A stretch of DNA of 64,000 nt, taken from Planctomycetota bacterium (GTDB taxonomy: Bacteria > Planctomycetota > JAJSAM01). Shown one piece after another: positions 33,743 to 43,277 of this stretch (positions within the stretch are counted from its first letter, which is position 1; each line of letters starts with the position of its first letter). Location of the stretch: assembly GCA_024274785.1 (NCBI GenBank), contig JAJSAM010000031.1, forward strand, positions 153,754-217,753. Direction: 5' to 3'. The notes under the pieces are model-generated. The model made no database searches and had not been told where the DNA came from. It saw nothing but the letters and a program-made list of their open reading frames with translations. Made by a program: the position numbers and the translations under genes.

Positions 33743-34615
33743 ATGAGCGATCGTACACAGGCCCGCGACGGTTTCGAGCATGAACGCGCCCAGGTACGCG
33801 AGTACTTCGAACGGCACTCCGAGGAGGAGTGGGATCGTCTGGACGCCACCCTCGCCGGCAGGATCAAGTATCGGATCCACCGGGAGATGATGGATCGCAA
33901 CCTCCCGGACGGGGGGCTGATCCTCGACGCCGGCTGCGGCCCGGGACGCTACGCCCTCGGCCTGATCCGCCGCGGATTCAAGGTGGTCCTCGCCGACTTC
34001 TCATCCACCCAACTCGAACTCGCGGAGAAGAAGATCCGGGAGGCGGGCCTGTGGGACGGAGTCGAAGGGGTCCACGAGGTCGACATCGCCGATCTCTCGA
34101 TCTTTGCCAACAGCACCTTCGACGGTGTGATCTGTTACGGCGGCGCGCTGAGCTACCTGCGGCATGACGCGCCCCGCGCGCTTCGTGAGTTCACGCGGAT
34201 CTCGAAATCCGGGGCCACGGTGTTCTCCGGGGTGATGAGCCTCTACGGCACGATGAAGTACGGTGCCTACCTCGACCTCGACCAGGCCTTCGCCACGCTC
34301 GGCGACCACCTCGACTGGACGCCGGGCACTCCCCTGCCGGAGGTGGTCCACACCCGGCCCCGGTCGACCGAATTCCACGCGCCGATGACGCTCTACACGG
34401 CGAAGGCCTACCGCCGGCTGCTTCAGTCCGCCGGTCTTTCGGTGATCGAAACCGCGGCCGCCAACCCCCTCTGGATCACCCGGGGCGGGCTGAAGAACAT
34501 GCTGGAAAATGAAGCGGCGGCCCGCACCTACGCCGACATAGAGGTGGCCGCGGCGACCCGGCCGGAACTGGCGGACAGCGGGGCGCATGTCATCGCGGCG
34601 GCGAGAAAGCCGTAG
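33743..34615 (+). CDS. Class I SAM-dependent methyltransferase
   Basis: 290 residues from the ATG at 33743, with GAGGAGGAG as a strong ribosome site 10 nt after the previous stop. SAM motif I is ILDAGCGPGRYALGL, then KVVLADFSSTQLELAEKKI, and FDGVICYGGALSYLRHDAPRALREF as motifs II-III. The pattern fits small-molecule or lipid methyltransferases. The C-terminal half has TLYTAKAYRRLLQSAGL, typical of UbiE-like enzymes. Substrate unknown. It is co-directional with the lipoprotein gene and convergent with the Na/Pi transporter gene. Confidence 0.88.
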   Translation: MSDRTQARDGFEHERAQVREYFERHSEEEWDRLDATLAGRIKYRIHREMMDRNLPDGGLILDAGCGPGRYALGLIRRGFKVVLADFSSTQLELAEKKIREAGLWDGVEGVHEVDIADLSIFANSTFDGVICYGGALSYLRHDAPRALREFTRISKSGATVFSGVMSLYGTMKYGAYLDLDQAFATLGDHLDWTPGTPLPEVVHTRPRSTEFHAPMTLYTAKAYRRLLQSAGLSVIETAAANPLWITRGGLKNMLENEAAARTYADIEVAAATRPELADSGAHVIAAARKP

Positions 34616-34624
34616 GACGGGCGG

Positions 34625-36289
34625 CTACAGGGGCCGCGCGTGCTGGCTGACCACCTCCGAGATGTTGTGGCAATAGTCGCCGAGTTTCTCGAAGTTGTTC
34701 ATCATGTCGAGATAGACGAGGCCCGCCCGGACCTCGAGTTCTCCCGTCTGCATGAGTTCGGACTGGGCCTTTCGGGCCTGGTCCCGCGCGGTGTTGATCT
34801 TGTTCTCGAGGACCTTGGCCTCCGAAATCACCGAACTGCCGGCCGGTTCGAGGGCGCGCACCGTCAAGGCCACGAACTCCTGAACGACATCCATCATCTT
34901 GTAGAGGCTCTCCCTGGATGCCTCGCTGTACTGGTACCCGTTGTCGTAGGCGCGCTGGGCCAGCAGGATGAGATTGAAACAGTGGTCGCCCATGCGCTCG
35001 ATGTCGTTCGCCATGTCGAACCCGGCGGCAATTTCATGGGCGACCTGGGGGGAGGTTGACCGGCGAGCGAGTTCCGTGCAGAACTCGATGATTTCCGCCT
35101 CCATGTGGTCGGTCCGGTCTTCGCCACGTTTGATTTCATCCACCAGGTCGCCGAGTCTCTTCTCGGGGTGGCGGATGACGTTCTGGATCTTGCCGAACAT
35201 GTCGTGCACGAGTGCGGTCATCAGTTGCAGGGCGCGCCGGACCTCGACCACGGCGATCTCGGGGGTCTCCTGCAATCCGGCATCGAAGTAGCGAAGGTGG
35301 GTCTCCTCCCTTTCGGCATCGCTGTAGGGAATCCACCATTCGATGATCGTCTTGATCTGCGGGACGAACCACATCAGGACACCGGTGTTGATGATGTTGA
35401 AAACGGAGTGGAATGCCGCGAGCTGAATCGTCACCCCTCCGGGTACCGTACTTCTGAGCAGCGCCGTGAAGGGGTAGAGGAGCGGCAGAACCCAGATCAC
35501 CCCGATGACATTGAAGAGCAGATGGCTTCGGGCCACCCTCTTCGCGGTTCGGTTCGCTCCGATCGATGCGAGGTAGGCCGTGATGGTCGTACCGATGTTC
35601 TCGCCGAGAACCGTGGCGCAGGCGACCTCGAGGTCGATCCAGCCCTGGTAGGCCAGAGCGAGGGTGATGGCCATCGTGGCGGACGACGACTGGATGATGA
35701 TGGTGAAGATCGTGCCGACGGCGACGAAGAGCAGAACGGACCAGAAACCATGCGTTGCCCAGGCCTTGAGAAACTCGAGCCCGGAGGTTTCTCCCGGGTT
35801 GATCTGCGGCACGGAGGCTTTCAGGAAACTCAAACCGAGGAACAGGAGGCCGAAGCCGATCAGGGTCTCGCCCCAGTTCTTCTCCTTCGCACCCTTCAGC
35901 ATCGTCATGCTGAATCCGACGCCGACGATGGGCAGTGCAAAGGTGGTGATCTTGATCTTGAACCCGAGAGTCGAGATGATCCAGCCGGTGATGGTAGTGC
36001 CGATGTTGGCGCCCATGACCGGACCGATGGCCTGGGTCAGCGTCAACAGACCGGCATCGGCGAAGGACACGATCATCACAGTCGTCGCGCTGGATGACTG
36101 GAGACCGCACGTCATCAGGAAGCCGGAGGTGATGCCGGTGAATCGGTTCCTGGTGAAGAGGGCGAGCAGACCGCGCAGCCTGGCGCCGGCGGCTTTTTGC
36201 AGCCCCGCGCTCATCGTGCGCATACCGAACAGGAACAGACCGAGACCGCCGAGGAGAGTGAAGAATGGGACCATTTTGTGATCATGCAA
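34625..36289 (-). CDS. Na+/phosphate cotransporter with PhoU-like C-terminal domain
   Basis: 554 residues. The membrane part has two inverted PF02690-type repeats with QSSSATTVMIVSF and QSSSATMAITLAL, the substrate-binding QSSSA motifs, plus GANIGTTITGW and GENIGTTITAYLA. From about residue 340 a soluble helical-bundle domain of PhoU type follows (DMFGKIQNVIRHPEKRLG, FDMANDIERMGDHCFN, NNFEKLGDYCHNISEVV). It imports phosphate with sodium, or exports it, at the inner membrane. The ATG at 36289 was chosen. Confidence 0.93.
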   Translation of the reverse strand: MHDHKMVPFFTLLGGLGLFLFGMRTMSAGLQKAAGARLRGLLALFTRNRFTGITSGFLMTCGLQSSSATTVMIVSFADAGLLTLTQAIGPVMGANIGTTITGWIISTLGFKIKITTFALPIVGVGFSMTMLKGAKEKNWGETLIGFGLLFLGLSFLKASVPQINPGETSGLEFLKAWATHGFWSVLLFVAVGTIFTIIIQSSSATMAITLALAYQGWIDLEVACATVLGENIGTTITAYLASIGANRTAKRVARSHLLFNVIGVIWVLPLLYPFTALLRSTVPGGVTIQLAAFHSVFNIINTGVLMWFVPQIKTIIEWWIPYSDAEREETHLRYFDAGLQETPEIAVVEVRRALQLMTALVHDMFGKIQNVIRHPEKRLGDLVDEIKRGEDRTDHMEAEIIEFCTELARRSTSPQVAHEIAAGFDMANDIERMGDHCFNLILLAQRAYDNGYQYSEASRESLYKMMDVVQEFVALTVRALEPAGSSVISEAKVLENKINTARDQARKAQSELMQTGELEVRAGLVYLDMMNNFEKLGDYCHNISEVVSQHARPL

Positions 36290-36343
36290 CAGCGTCGGTC
36301 AGGCGGGCCCAGTTTTCGGAGGGTGTCGGACGCCGGTCCGGGA

Positions 36344-37630
36344 TCAGCCGGTCCGATCGAAGACCAGTGCTTCCTCCACGTGGATCTGCCGGATCGACGA
36401 CGATGCTTTCGACGGGACCTCTCGCGGAACCCGGGCCAGCAGCTTGAATCCGGCCCGCTCCGCCAGGGCCGCGAGGTTGCCCGGGGCCGAAAGCAACACC
36501 CAGCGGGCCTGGCTGTCTCCCACGTAGAACGCCAGCTTTCCGCCGGGCTTGAGGACGCGGCGGCATTCCGTGAAGCAGCGATCCATGTCCGCGAAGAAGT
36601 GCGCCACGGCGAGGCCGTCGCGAGCACTCTTCCCGAAGATCTCGACCACCCGGTCATCGATGTTCGGGAGGCCGCTCAATGGGGGCTTGCCCACCAGGCG
36701 ACGCTGATTGCCCACCATGGCCCGGTCGAGCGCCACCGTGTCGCCCTCCGCGTCGAGCCACCACAGGTAGAGCTTGAAGGAGCGGACGAAGTCGAAGGAG
36801 ATGGAGTAGGGAGGGTGCGTCACCACCGCATCGAAGGTCCCGTCGGAAAAGGGGAGGGCGCGAGCGTCGCCGAAAACCGCCTGCGCGCTCGCGCGGCGAC
36901 CCGGGAAGAAACTCGCCGACCCTCCATCCGAGTGAAACCGGGCCGCGGCCTTCCGGACCCGCTTCTCGAAGAGTTCGAACACGCCCGGCCCGGTCACCGG
37001 ATCGGGCACGCGCGACCGGGTCAGTTTGTAGTGGTAGGTGGAAGCATTGCTGCAGGCTTTCACGTTCGACAGAAAGACCGTCAGCAACACCACTCGCAGG
37101 TCGGAATCGGATTCGGAGACCAGTGCCTGCCGTAACCGCGTCAGCGGAACGAGGGACGTTTTCGGGAACCAGTAATCGCGGTTGCGGAACTCCGGAAGGG
37201 CCGGATCACCACCGGACCGGGCTCGCACGATGGCCTGCGAGCCCGCCTCGATGAGTGCGGCGGGAGAGACTCTTGCGGCCTTGGCCCGCGCCACCAGCAC
37301 CGCCAGCGGATTCAGGTCGAGACCCACCGAACGGATGTCGAGATCCGCGGCCTCCACCAGGGTCGTGGCGCTTCCCATGAACGGGTCGAGCACAAGATCG
37401 CCGGGCCGGGCCGAGACTTCGAGCAGCGCCCTGGCGATCTGGGGCAGGTACTTCGCGGGATACCGGAACAGTCCATGCACCCCGGTGTTCGCCGTCCGCG
37501 GCGAGACATATTGCGGAAGGCGTCCGGCCAGGGTCTCCGCCAGGCCGCGACCGTCTATTTCGCACCCCTCGGGCGAGCGGGGGGCGGCGGTGACACGATG
37601 AGCAAAAGGCCGCGACCGTCTATTTCGCAC
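36344..37630 (-). CDS. Orphan DNA N4/N6-type methyltransferase
   Basis: 428 residues. SAM motif I is LVLDPFMGSATTLVEA, and the catalytic motif IV appears as VTHPPYSISFDFVRS, a variant of the TSPPY loop of N4-cytosine/N6-adenine methylases. LKPGGKLAFYVGDSQAR follows. No restriction enzyme or specificity subunit is adjacent, so it may be a solitary epigenetic methylase or act on RNA. The first 25 residues are encoded in a tandem duplication of the neighbouring protease gene's 3' end, so the true start is probably a little inside the frame. Confidence 0.75.
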   Translation of the reverse strand: MRNRRSRPFAHRVTAAPRSPEGCEIDGRGLAETLAGRLPQYVSPRTANTGVHGLFRYPAKYLPQIARALLEVSARPGDLVLDPFMGSATTLVEAADLDIRSVGLDLNPLAVLVARAKAARVSPAALIEAGSQAIVRARSGGDPALPEFRNRDYWFPKTSLVPLTRLRQALVSESDSDLRVVLLTVFLSNVKACSNASTYHYKLTRSRVPDPVTGPGVFELFEKRVRKAAARFHSDGGSASFFPGRRASAQAVFGDARALPFSDGTFDAVVTHPPYSISFDFVRSFKLYLWWLDAEGDTVALDRAMVGNQRRLVGKPPLSGLPNIDDRVVEIFGKSARDGLAVAHFFADMDRCFTECRRVLKPGGKLAFYVGDSQARWVLLSAPGNLAALAERAGFKLLARVPREVPSKASSSIRQIHVEEALVFDRTG

Positions 37631-37640
37631 CCCTCGGGCG
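37542..37640. repeat. 34-bp direct repeat from a tandem duplication at the LonB 3' end
   Basis: The same 34 bp, starting AGGCCGCGACCGTCTATTTC and ending CCCCTCGGGCG, occurs at 37542-37575 and 37607-37640, offset by 65 bp. The second copy contains the protease stop; the first copy lies in the frame of the methyltransferase N-terminus. Confidence 0.9.
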
Positions 37641-40136
37641 GGGAGGCAGACCGGGTGGGTCCTCGGGGCCTTCCCCAGCCCTCGCGGGCGGGACTGCCGG
37701 CGCCCGGATCGGCTTCCAGTCCTCCTCGGTCCGTCCCCGCAGGGCGTTCAGGTAATCCTTCAGACACTCTTCCGTTGCGCGGAACACCGTACCCTCCGGG
37801 TAGTCGCCCTGCTTGTTGCGCTTTCCGGCCTTCACGCCGGTGAGGATCTCGATACCGTCTTCGATCGAAGACACCGCCCAGATATGGAACGTTTTTCTCC
37901 GTACCGCCTCGACCACCTCCGGATGAAGCATGAGGTCCGCCACGTTCCGCTTCGGAATGATGACGCCCTGCTCCCCGGTGAGTCCTCTTGCGCGGCAGAG
38001 CCGGAAGAACCCTTCGATCTTCTCGTTCGCCCCGCCGATGGGTTGAATCTCCCCGCGCTGGTTGATGGACCCGGTGACGGCGATGCTCTGGTCGATGGGA
38101 ATACCGGAGAGGTCCGAGAGCAGCGCGAAGATCTCGGTGATCGAGGCGCTGTCGCCGTCGACACCGGAATAGGACTGCTCGAAGCAGAGGGAGGCGGTGA
38201 GCGCCAAGGGGCGGTGGCGCGCGAAGAGCCGCCGGAGATAGCCGCCGATGATGAGCACACCCTTGTCGTAGATCCCGCCGGAGAGCCGGGCTTCGCGCTC
38301 GATACTGATGATGCCGGACTGCCCCACCGCGGTGGTCGCGGTGATGAGCGTCGGCTTGCCGAAGGCGTGGTAGCCGAGGTCGTAGACGGAAAGACCGTTG
38401 ACCTGACCGACCGCCTCCCCCTCGGTCTGGATCACCAGCACGTCCTTCATCATCAGGTCCTGGATGCGACTGTCCATCCCCGAAGCGCGATAGGCCCGCT
38501 CCTGGATGGCGCGATGGACGTGGTCGCGGGTGATGACCTTGCGACCCTCCTCGCCGCACCAGTAGTCCGCCTCGCGCACGATGTCCGCGATGTCGGCGAA
38601 CCGCGTGGAGATCTTGTCCTTGCGGCCCGCGTTCCGGACCCCGGCTTCGGCCAGCCGGCCGATACCGTTCCGGGAGATCGGACGAAGCCCCTCCTCCGTG
38701 CAGATGCGGGCCAGGACCATGGCGAAGTGCTGCAGATTCTCGTCCTCGAGGTCCATGTCCGGGGCGAAATCCGCCTTGATCTTGAAGATCTTCCGGAAGT
38801 CCGGATCGTGGCCGTAGAGGAGGTTGTAGTAGTGCGGCTCGCCGATCAGGATCACCTTCACGTTCAGGTCGATGGCCTCCGGTTTGAGTCCGGTGGTCAT
38901 ACCCATGAACGGCATGTCCGGGAGGCCGATCTCCAGTTGGCCGCTCTTGAGCGCCCGCATGAGCTGGGGCCAGACCCCCGGCTGCTGCAGGACGTCGAGA
39001 GCGTTCAGGAGGAGATACCCGCCGTCCGCATCGAGGACCGCGCCGCCCTTGATCATGGTGTGGTCGGTGCGCCAGATGCCGCCGGGCTCCATGATCCGCT
39101 CGATCGTCCCGAACAGCGAGGTCTGCGTCGGATTGGCGGCCACGATCACCGGACAGCCCCGGGTGTGGGAGTGGTCCGAGACGATGTTGACGTCGTAGGT
39201 GTGGTAATGGGCCTCGGCGCGCGCCGCACCGTCACCGTCCTCCGCATTGGCCAGGATGGACAGGTTGTCGAGCACATCTTTCTCGACCTCGGCGAGGAAG
39301 GAGATCACCGCATCCTTGCCCTCGAAGTGCTCCCGCAGATCCTCGAGCTGGCCTTCGATCAGCGCCAGGCCGACCTCGCGGTGCAGGTTGTCGATCTCCT
39401 CGCCCATCTCCCGCGCGAGCGCACGGCCGCGGCGGAGGTGATCCCGAAGCTCCTTCCGGAACTCGTCGATCCTGAGTCCGATGCGTTCGAGCCGTTCCTG
39501 CGGGATATCGCCGCCTTCGACGAGCTTTTCGAACTCCGGCGGCGCAATGGGCTTGCCCTGATAAACGGGATAGATGTCCGGCCGGGGAATCGGTCCGGCC
39601 TGGACGCTGACGAGCGCGAGCCCCTCCTCCCCGAGGCGTTCCTGGAAGCTGGACAGATCGACCTGCTCCTGCTCACCGAACCGGGCGATGATCTCCTCCC
39701 GGCGAGTGATGACGTCCTTGTCCTCGAAGATGGTGGGCAGCCGGCGACGGAGGTACCGCGTGAACTCCTCCATCTGCTTGCGGAAGCGGGTGGCTTCCCC
39801 CGGTGAGAACGTGAGGAGGCGGGGACGATCGGAGTCCTCGAAATTGCGAACGTAGGCCCGGTCGCGGGGAATCGAGCACTTCGGCGAAAGCTCCCGGAGG
39901 AGTTCCTTCACCGTCGTGGTCCGCCCGGTGCCGACCAGTCCGGACACGTAGATGTTGTAGCCGGGGCTGTAGAGCTCCAGGCCGAGCTTCAGCGCCTTGA
40001 GCGCCCGGTCCTGACCGATGGTCCCCTTGACCGGAACCACCTTGTCCGTAGTGTCGAACTTCATGCAACCGGAAGGACAGGACCACCGGAGATCCTTCAG
40101 CCGGACCCGGGTCCGCCGCTTCACCGCCTTCGACAT
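37620..40136 (-). CDS. LonB-like (COG1067) ATP-dependent protease
   Basis: 838 residues from the ATG at 40136 (GGAGGGG 8 nt upstream). N-terminal CPSGC motif, an AAA+ module with Walker A GLVGTGRTTTVKE and a long helical insert (about 130-290), Walker B region GGYLLLNALDVL, then the Lon-type protease domain. The catalytic serine is in GVDGDSASITEIFALLS and the lysine in PIGGANEKIEGFFRL. It has no canonical Lon N-terminal substrate domain, as in the YcbZ/LonB branch. Cytoplasmic protein quality control is likely. Proline-rich C-terminus. Confidence 0.92.
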   Translation of the reverse strand: MSKAVKRRTRVRLKDLRWSCPSGCMKFDTTDKVVPVKGTIGQDRALKALKLGLELYSPGYNIYVSGLVGTGRTTTVKELLRELSPKCSIPRDRAYVRNFEDSDRPRLLTFSPGEATRFRKQMEEFTRYLRRRLPTIFEDKDVITRREEIIARFGEQEQVDLSSFQERLGEEGLALVSVQAGPIPRPDIYPVYQGKPIAPPEFEKLVEGGDIPQERLERIGLRIDEFRKELRDHLRRGRALAREMGEEIDNLHREVGLALIEGQLEDLREHFEGKDAVISFLAEVEKDVLDNLSILANAEDGDGAARAEAHYHTYDVNIVSDHSHTRGCPVIVAANPTQTSLFGTIERIMEPGGIWRTDHTMIKGGAVLDADGGYLLLNALDVLQQPGVWPQLMRALKSGQLEIGLPDMPFMGMTTGLKPEAIDLNVKVILIGEPHYYNLLYGHDPDFRKIFKIKADFAPDMDLEDENLQHFAMVLARICTEEGLRPISRNGIGRLAEAGVRNAGRKDKISTRFADIADIVREADYWCGEEGRKVITRDHVHRAIQERAYRASGMDSRIQDLMMKDVLVIQTEGEAVGQVNGLSVYDLGYHAFGKPTLITATTAVGQSGIISIEREARLSGGIYDKGVLIIGGYLRRLFARHRPLALTASLCFEQSYSGVDGDSASITEIFALLSDLSGIPIDQSIAVTGSINQRGEIQPIGGANEKIEGFFRLCRARGLTGEQGVIIPKRNVADLMLHPEVVEAVRRKTFHIWAVSSIEDGIEILTGVKAGKRNKQGDYPEGTVFRATEECLKDYLNALRGRTEEDWKPIRAPAVPPARAGEGPEDPPGLPPRPRGAK

Positions 40137-40175
40137 GGGCACCCCTCCGCATCTTGCAGGCACTCAGGCAAGCCT

Positions 40176-40598
40176 TCAGTCGGCCTGCCTCGTCAGGGAC
40201 ATCAGGTATGCTTCCAACGCAACGAGCTTCTCCGAGCCGAGCGGCTCCGCCCGGCCTTTCAGCATCCTCGAAAGCATCTGGTTCAGCTTCTGGCCGAGAG
40301 TGATGACCTTGCCCTCGCGGCGATCCCACTTCGGGTAGTTCCCGACGCGCTTGCCGAGGTTCATCGCCGGCTTGCGGGGGTTTTCGTGGCACTTGGTGCA
40401 GGAGCGCCCGTTGGTGCCGAAGGTGCCGGAGCGAAACAGGGCGTTGCCGGTCTCGACGGCCTTCTTGAGAGCATCGGCCCCGGTCGTCGGAGCAGCGGCG
40501 TCCTGAGCCCGTAAGGCCGGCCAGGAACGCAGGCCGGATACCGCCGCGGCCAGAACCAGAACGAAACCGACGGCAACAATGCGATGCCTGGAAACCAT
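40176..40598 (-). CDS. Small exported c-type cytochrome
   Basis: 140 residues from the ATG at 40598 with GGGAGGTG upstream. N-terminal signal/anchor (VGFVLVLAAAVSG). One haem site C67-T-K-C70-H71, with a candidate distal methionine in the MLSRML segment. GNALFRSGTFGTNGRSCTKCH and KVITLGQKLNQML are reminiscent of SoxA/thiosulfate-dehydrogenase-like monohaem domains. It would carry electrons in the periplasm. It faces pabB head to head and is followed by the LonB gene on the same strand. Confidence 0.85.
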   Translation of the reverse strand: MVSRHRIVAVGFVLVLAAAVSGLRSWPALRAQDAAAPTTGADALKKAVETGNALFRSGTFGTNGRSCTKCHENPRKPAMNLGKRVGNYPKWDRREGKVITLGQKLNQMLSRMLKGRAEPLGSEKLVALEAYLMSLTRQAD

Positions 40599-40642
40599 GT
40601 CCACCTCCCGAAGTCCGAGATGATACGGTAATCTCGAACGTC

Positions 40643-42004
40643 GTGGCCAGAACACCCCACCCCAAGCTCCTGCCTGCCCCGCGGACGGCACTCGCCGGCC
40701 TGGCCGCGGGGCGCTACCCGTTTCTGCTCGAGAGTTCCCGCCGGGACAGGCGCTTCGGACGCCATTCCTTTGCCGGCGCCAACCCCTTTCTCACCCTGAC
40801 GGCGCGCGGCGGGAGGATCGAGATCGAGCGGAACGGCATGGTCGAGGTGCTGACGGACGATCCTCTCGCTGTGCTCCGCCGTCTCCTCGAGGAGCACCGG
40901 ATCCGGGACACCGCCGCCCCCACCCCCCTGCCGGCCGGCGCGGTGGGTTTCCTCTCCTACGATCTGGTGCGGGGACTCGAGAAGCTGCCGGAGCTGACGG
41001 AGGACGACCTCGGCCTTCCGGACCTGTTCTTTTGCTTCTACGATTCGGTGATCACCTGGGACCATGCGTCCGCCGAGACCACCGTCAGCGCGACGGGGCC
41101 GGGCCGGCACGCCGACGATCTCGCCGCCCTGGCCCGGGCCGGCCACGAACGGAGAGCGGGGTTGCCCCGCCTGGCGTCCCCCCTTCGCTCGACCTTCACG
41201 AAGCGGGAGTACCTGGCGGCCGTCGAGCGGGCCCGTGACCTGATCACCGCCGGCGACATCTTCCAGGTGAACCTGTCACAGCGATTCTCCACGGAGACCG
41301 GGGAGAGCGGGCTCGATGTCTACCGACGTCTCATGCGCGGCAATCCCGCGGCCTTCGGGGCCTATCTCACCTCTCCCTGCGGAGGGGAGATCGTCTCCGC
41401 CTCTCCGGAGCGCTTCCTCCGGGTTTCCGGCGACCGGATCGAGGCCTGCCCCATCAAGGGCACGAGGCCCCGATCCGAAAACCCCGCCGAGGATCGCCTC
41501 CTGGCGCGCGAGCTGCTGGCGAGTGAGAAGGATCTCGCCGAACTGACCATGATCGTGGACCTGCTCCGGAGCGATATCGGACGCGTGGCCGAATTCGGAT
41601 CGGTCCGCGTGCCGGAGTTGCCGGGACTCACCAGCCATCCCACCGTACACCACCTGCACGGCATCGTCACCGCCCGGTTGGCCGCGGGTCGGGATGTGAC
41701 CGACCTGCTGCGCGCGGCGTTTCCCTGCGGATCCGTCACCGGAGCGCCGAAGGTGCGGTCGATGGAGATCATCGAAGAACTCGAACCGGTGCGCCGGGGC
41801 GTCTACACGGGGGCCCTCGGGTACTTCTCCTTCACCGGCGAGACGGACCTCTCCGTGGCCATCCGCACGCTTCTCCTGAAGGACGGCCGGGCCACGTTCT
41901 CGGTGGGAGGCGGAATCGTGGCCGACAGCGACCCGGCCCTGGAATTCGAGGAGACGCTCCACAAGGGCCGCGGCCTGGCCGCCTCGCTCGGGTTCATGCT
42001 GTGA
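40643..42004 (+). CDS. pabB: Aminodeoxychorismate synthase component I
   Basis: 453 residues from a GTG start. It makes 4-amino-4-deoxychorismate from chorismate and ammonia for folate synthesis. Chorismate-binding core: AGDIFQVNLSQRF, EIVSASPERFLRV, ACPIKGTRPR (the Lys-containing loop that marks PabB rather than TrpE), DLLRSDIGRVAEFGSV, HHLHGIVTARL, AAFPCGSVTGAPKVRSMEI and SVGGGIVADSDP. First gene of a pabB-pabA-pabC operon whose starts and stops overlap by 4 nt each (GTGA, TTGA). Confidence 0.95.
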   Translation: MARTPHPKLLPAPRTALAGLAAGRYPFLLESSRRDRRFGRHSFAGANPFLTLTARGGRIEIERNGMVEVLTDDPLAVLRRLLEEHRIRDTAAPTPLPAGAVGFLSYDLVRGLEKLPELTEDDLGLPDLFFCFYDSVITWDHASAETTVSATGPGRHADDLAALARAGHERRAGLPRLASPLRSTFTKREYLAAVERARDLITAGDIFQVNLSQRFSTETGESGLDVYRRLMRGNPAAFGAYLTSPCGGEIVSASPERFLRVSGDRIEACPIKGTRPRSENPAEDRLLARELLASEKDLAELTMIVDLLRSDIGRVAEFGSVRVPELPGLTSHPTVHHLHGIVTARLAAGRDVTDLLRAAFPCGSVTGAPKVRSMEIIEELEPVRRGVYTGALGYFSFTGETDLSVAIRTLLLKDGRATFSVGGGIVADSDPALEFEETLHKGRGLAASLGFML

Positions 42005-42585
42005 ACGCCCGCGTCCTCGTCATCGACAATTACGACTCCTTCGTGGGAAGCCTCTACCAGTACCTGGGTGCATTGGGTGCTGAGCCGATCGTGGCCCGGA
42101 ACGACGCCGTCACCGTGGCCGGTGCCCGGGCGCTCGCGATCACCCATCTCGTGATCTCACCGGGGCCGAAACGACCGGAGCATGCCGGGGTTTCCATCGA
42201 TCTGATCCGCGCGTTCGCCGGAGAGGTCCCGATCCTCGGGGTCTGTCTCGGGCACCAGGCGATCGGCCAGGCTTTCGGGGGTACGGTCACCGCGGCGAAG
42301 ACGCTGGTGCACGGGAAGACTTCCCCCGTGATCCACGTGGGCACCGGCGTGTTCGAGGGCGTCCCCTCCCCCCTGATCGCCACGCGCTACCATTCGCTGG
42401 CTCTCGAGCGAACCACCCTTCCCGCCGTGTTCGAGGTCACCGCCGAAACCGCGGACGGCGAGGTCATGGCCATCCACCATCGCGAACTGGAAGTCCCGCT
42501 GAACGGCCTGCAATTCCACCCGGAATCCGTATTGACCGGGCACGGCCACACCCTGATCCGCAATTTCCTCCGGGGTGCGCCTTGA
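42001..42585 (+). CDS. pabA: Aminodeoxychorismate synthase component II (glutamine amidotransferase)
   Basis: 194 residues from a GTG start in the pabB stop. Class I glutamine amidotransferase that supplies ammonia to PabB. LVIDNYDSFVGSLYQYL, VISPGPKRPEHAG, the catalytic cysteine C82 in GVCLGHQAIGQAFGG, and His-Glu in LQFHPESVLTG. The same protein could also serve anthranilate synthase (TrpG). Given its place between pabB and pabC, folate synthesis is the main role. Confidence 0.95.
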   Translation: MNARVLVIDNYDSFVGSLYQYLGALGAEPIVARNDAVTVAGARALAITHLVISPGPKRPEHAGVSIDLIRAFAGEVPILGVCLGHQAIGQAFGGTVTAAKTLVHGKTSPVIHVGTGVFEGVPSPLIATRYHSLALERTTLPAVFEVTAETADGEVMAIHHRELEVPLNGLQFHPESVLTGHGHTLIRNFLRGAP

Positions 42586-43277
42586 ACGCGGTCGAGGGCC
42601 TCTTCGAGACGGTCTATGTTCGAAACGGCACGGCGCTGCGCCTCGACGAGCACCTCGGTCGGCTCCTCAGGTCGGCGAAGGTCCTCGGTCTCCCGATGCG
42701 GGACGACCCGGCCGAGGTCCGGCGGAGATGCGAAGGGCTGCCGGACGGCCGCCTCCGGCTGGCACTCGCCGGGGGCCATGTCACCGTCTCGGTGGCACCG
42801 TTTCCGGGATATCCCGAAGATCTCTACCGGACCGGCGCAACGGCGGTGCTGGCATCGCAACCGGGGCACCCGCTCGGAGACCGGGCCGGCCACAAATCGC
42901 TCCCCTACGAGGTCATGATCGCCGCGAAGGAGAACGCCGGGAAGAGAGGCGCAACCGAGGTGCTCTTCACCGCCCCGGACGGCGCCATCCTCGAAGGGTC
43001 GGTCTCGAACGTGTTCGTCCGCATCGGAGGAACGCTGATCACCCCGCCGCTGACGCGGCCCATCCTGCCCGGCGTCACCCGGGCCGCGGTGTTGGCGCTT
43101 GCTCCGGAATGGGGCGTCGGGGCGCGGGAAGCGGACATTTTTCCCGCGGATCTCGAACGGGCGGAGGAGGCATTCCTCACCTCGAGCCTGATGCTGGCGA
43201 TGCCGCTTCGGAAGATCGGGGCGGTCGAAATCCCCACCAGCGGCCTGGCCGAGGGGTTCCGGAAACGCCTGGCGTGA
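42582..43277 (+). CDS. pabC: Class IV aminotransferase, 4-amino-4-deoxychorismate lyase
   Basis: 231 residues from a TTG start inside the pabA stop. PLP lysine K105 in AGHKSLPYEVM, then GATEVLFTAPDGAILEGSVSNVFV as the cofactor-binding loop, and FLTSSLMLAMPLRKI near the C-terminus. It would split 4-amino-4-deoxychorismate into 4-aminobenzoate and pyruvate. It is shorter than E. coli PabC (269) with a reduced N-terminal domain. A branched-chain or D-amino-acid transaminase is the alternative, but the operon strongly favours PabC. Confidence 0.85.
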   Translation: MNAVEGLFETVYVRNGTALRLDEHLGRLLRSAKVLGLPMRDDPAEVRRRCEGLPDGRLRLALAGGHVTVSVAPFPGYPEDLYRTGATAVLASQPGHPLGDRAGHKSLPYEVMIAAKENAGKRGATEVLFTAPDGAILEGSVSNVFVRIGGTLITPPLTRPILPGVTRAAVLALAPEWGVGAREADIFPADLERAEEAFLTSSLMLAMPLRKIGAVEIPTSGLAEGFRKRLA

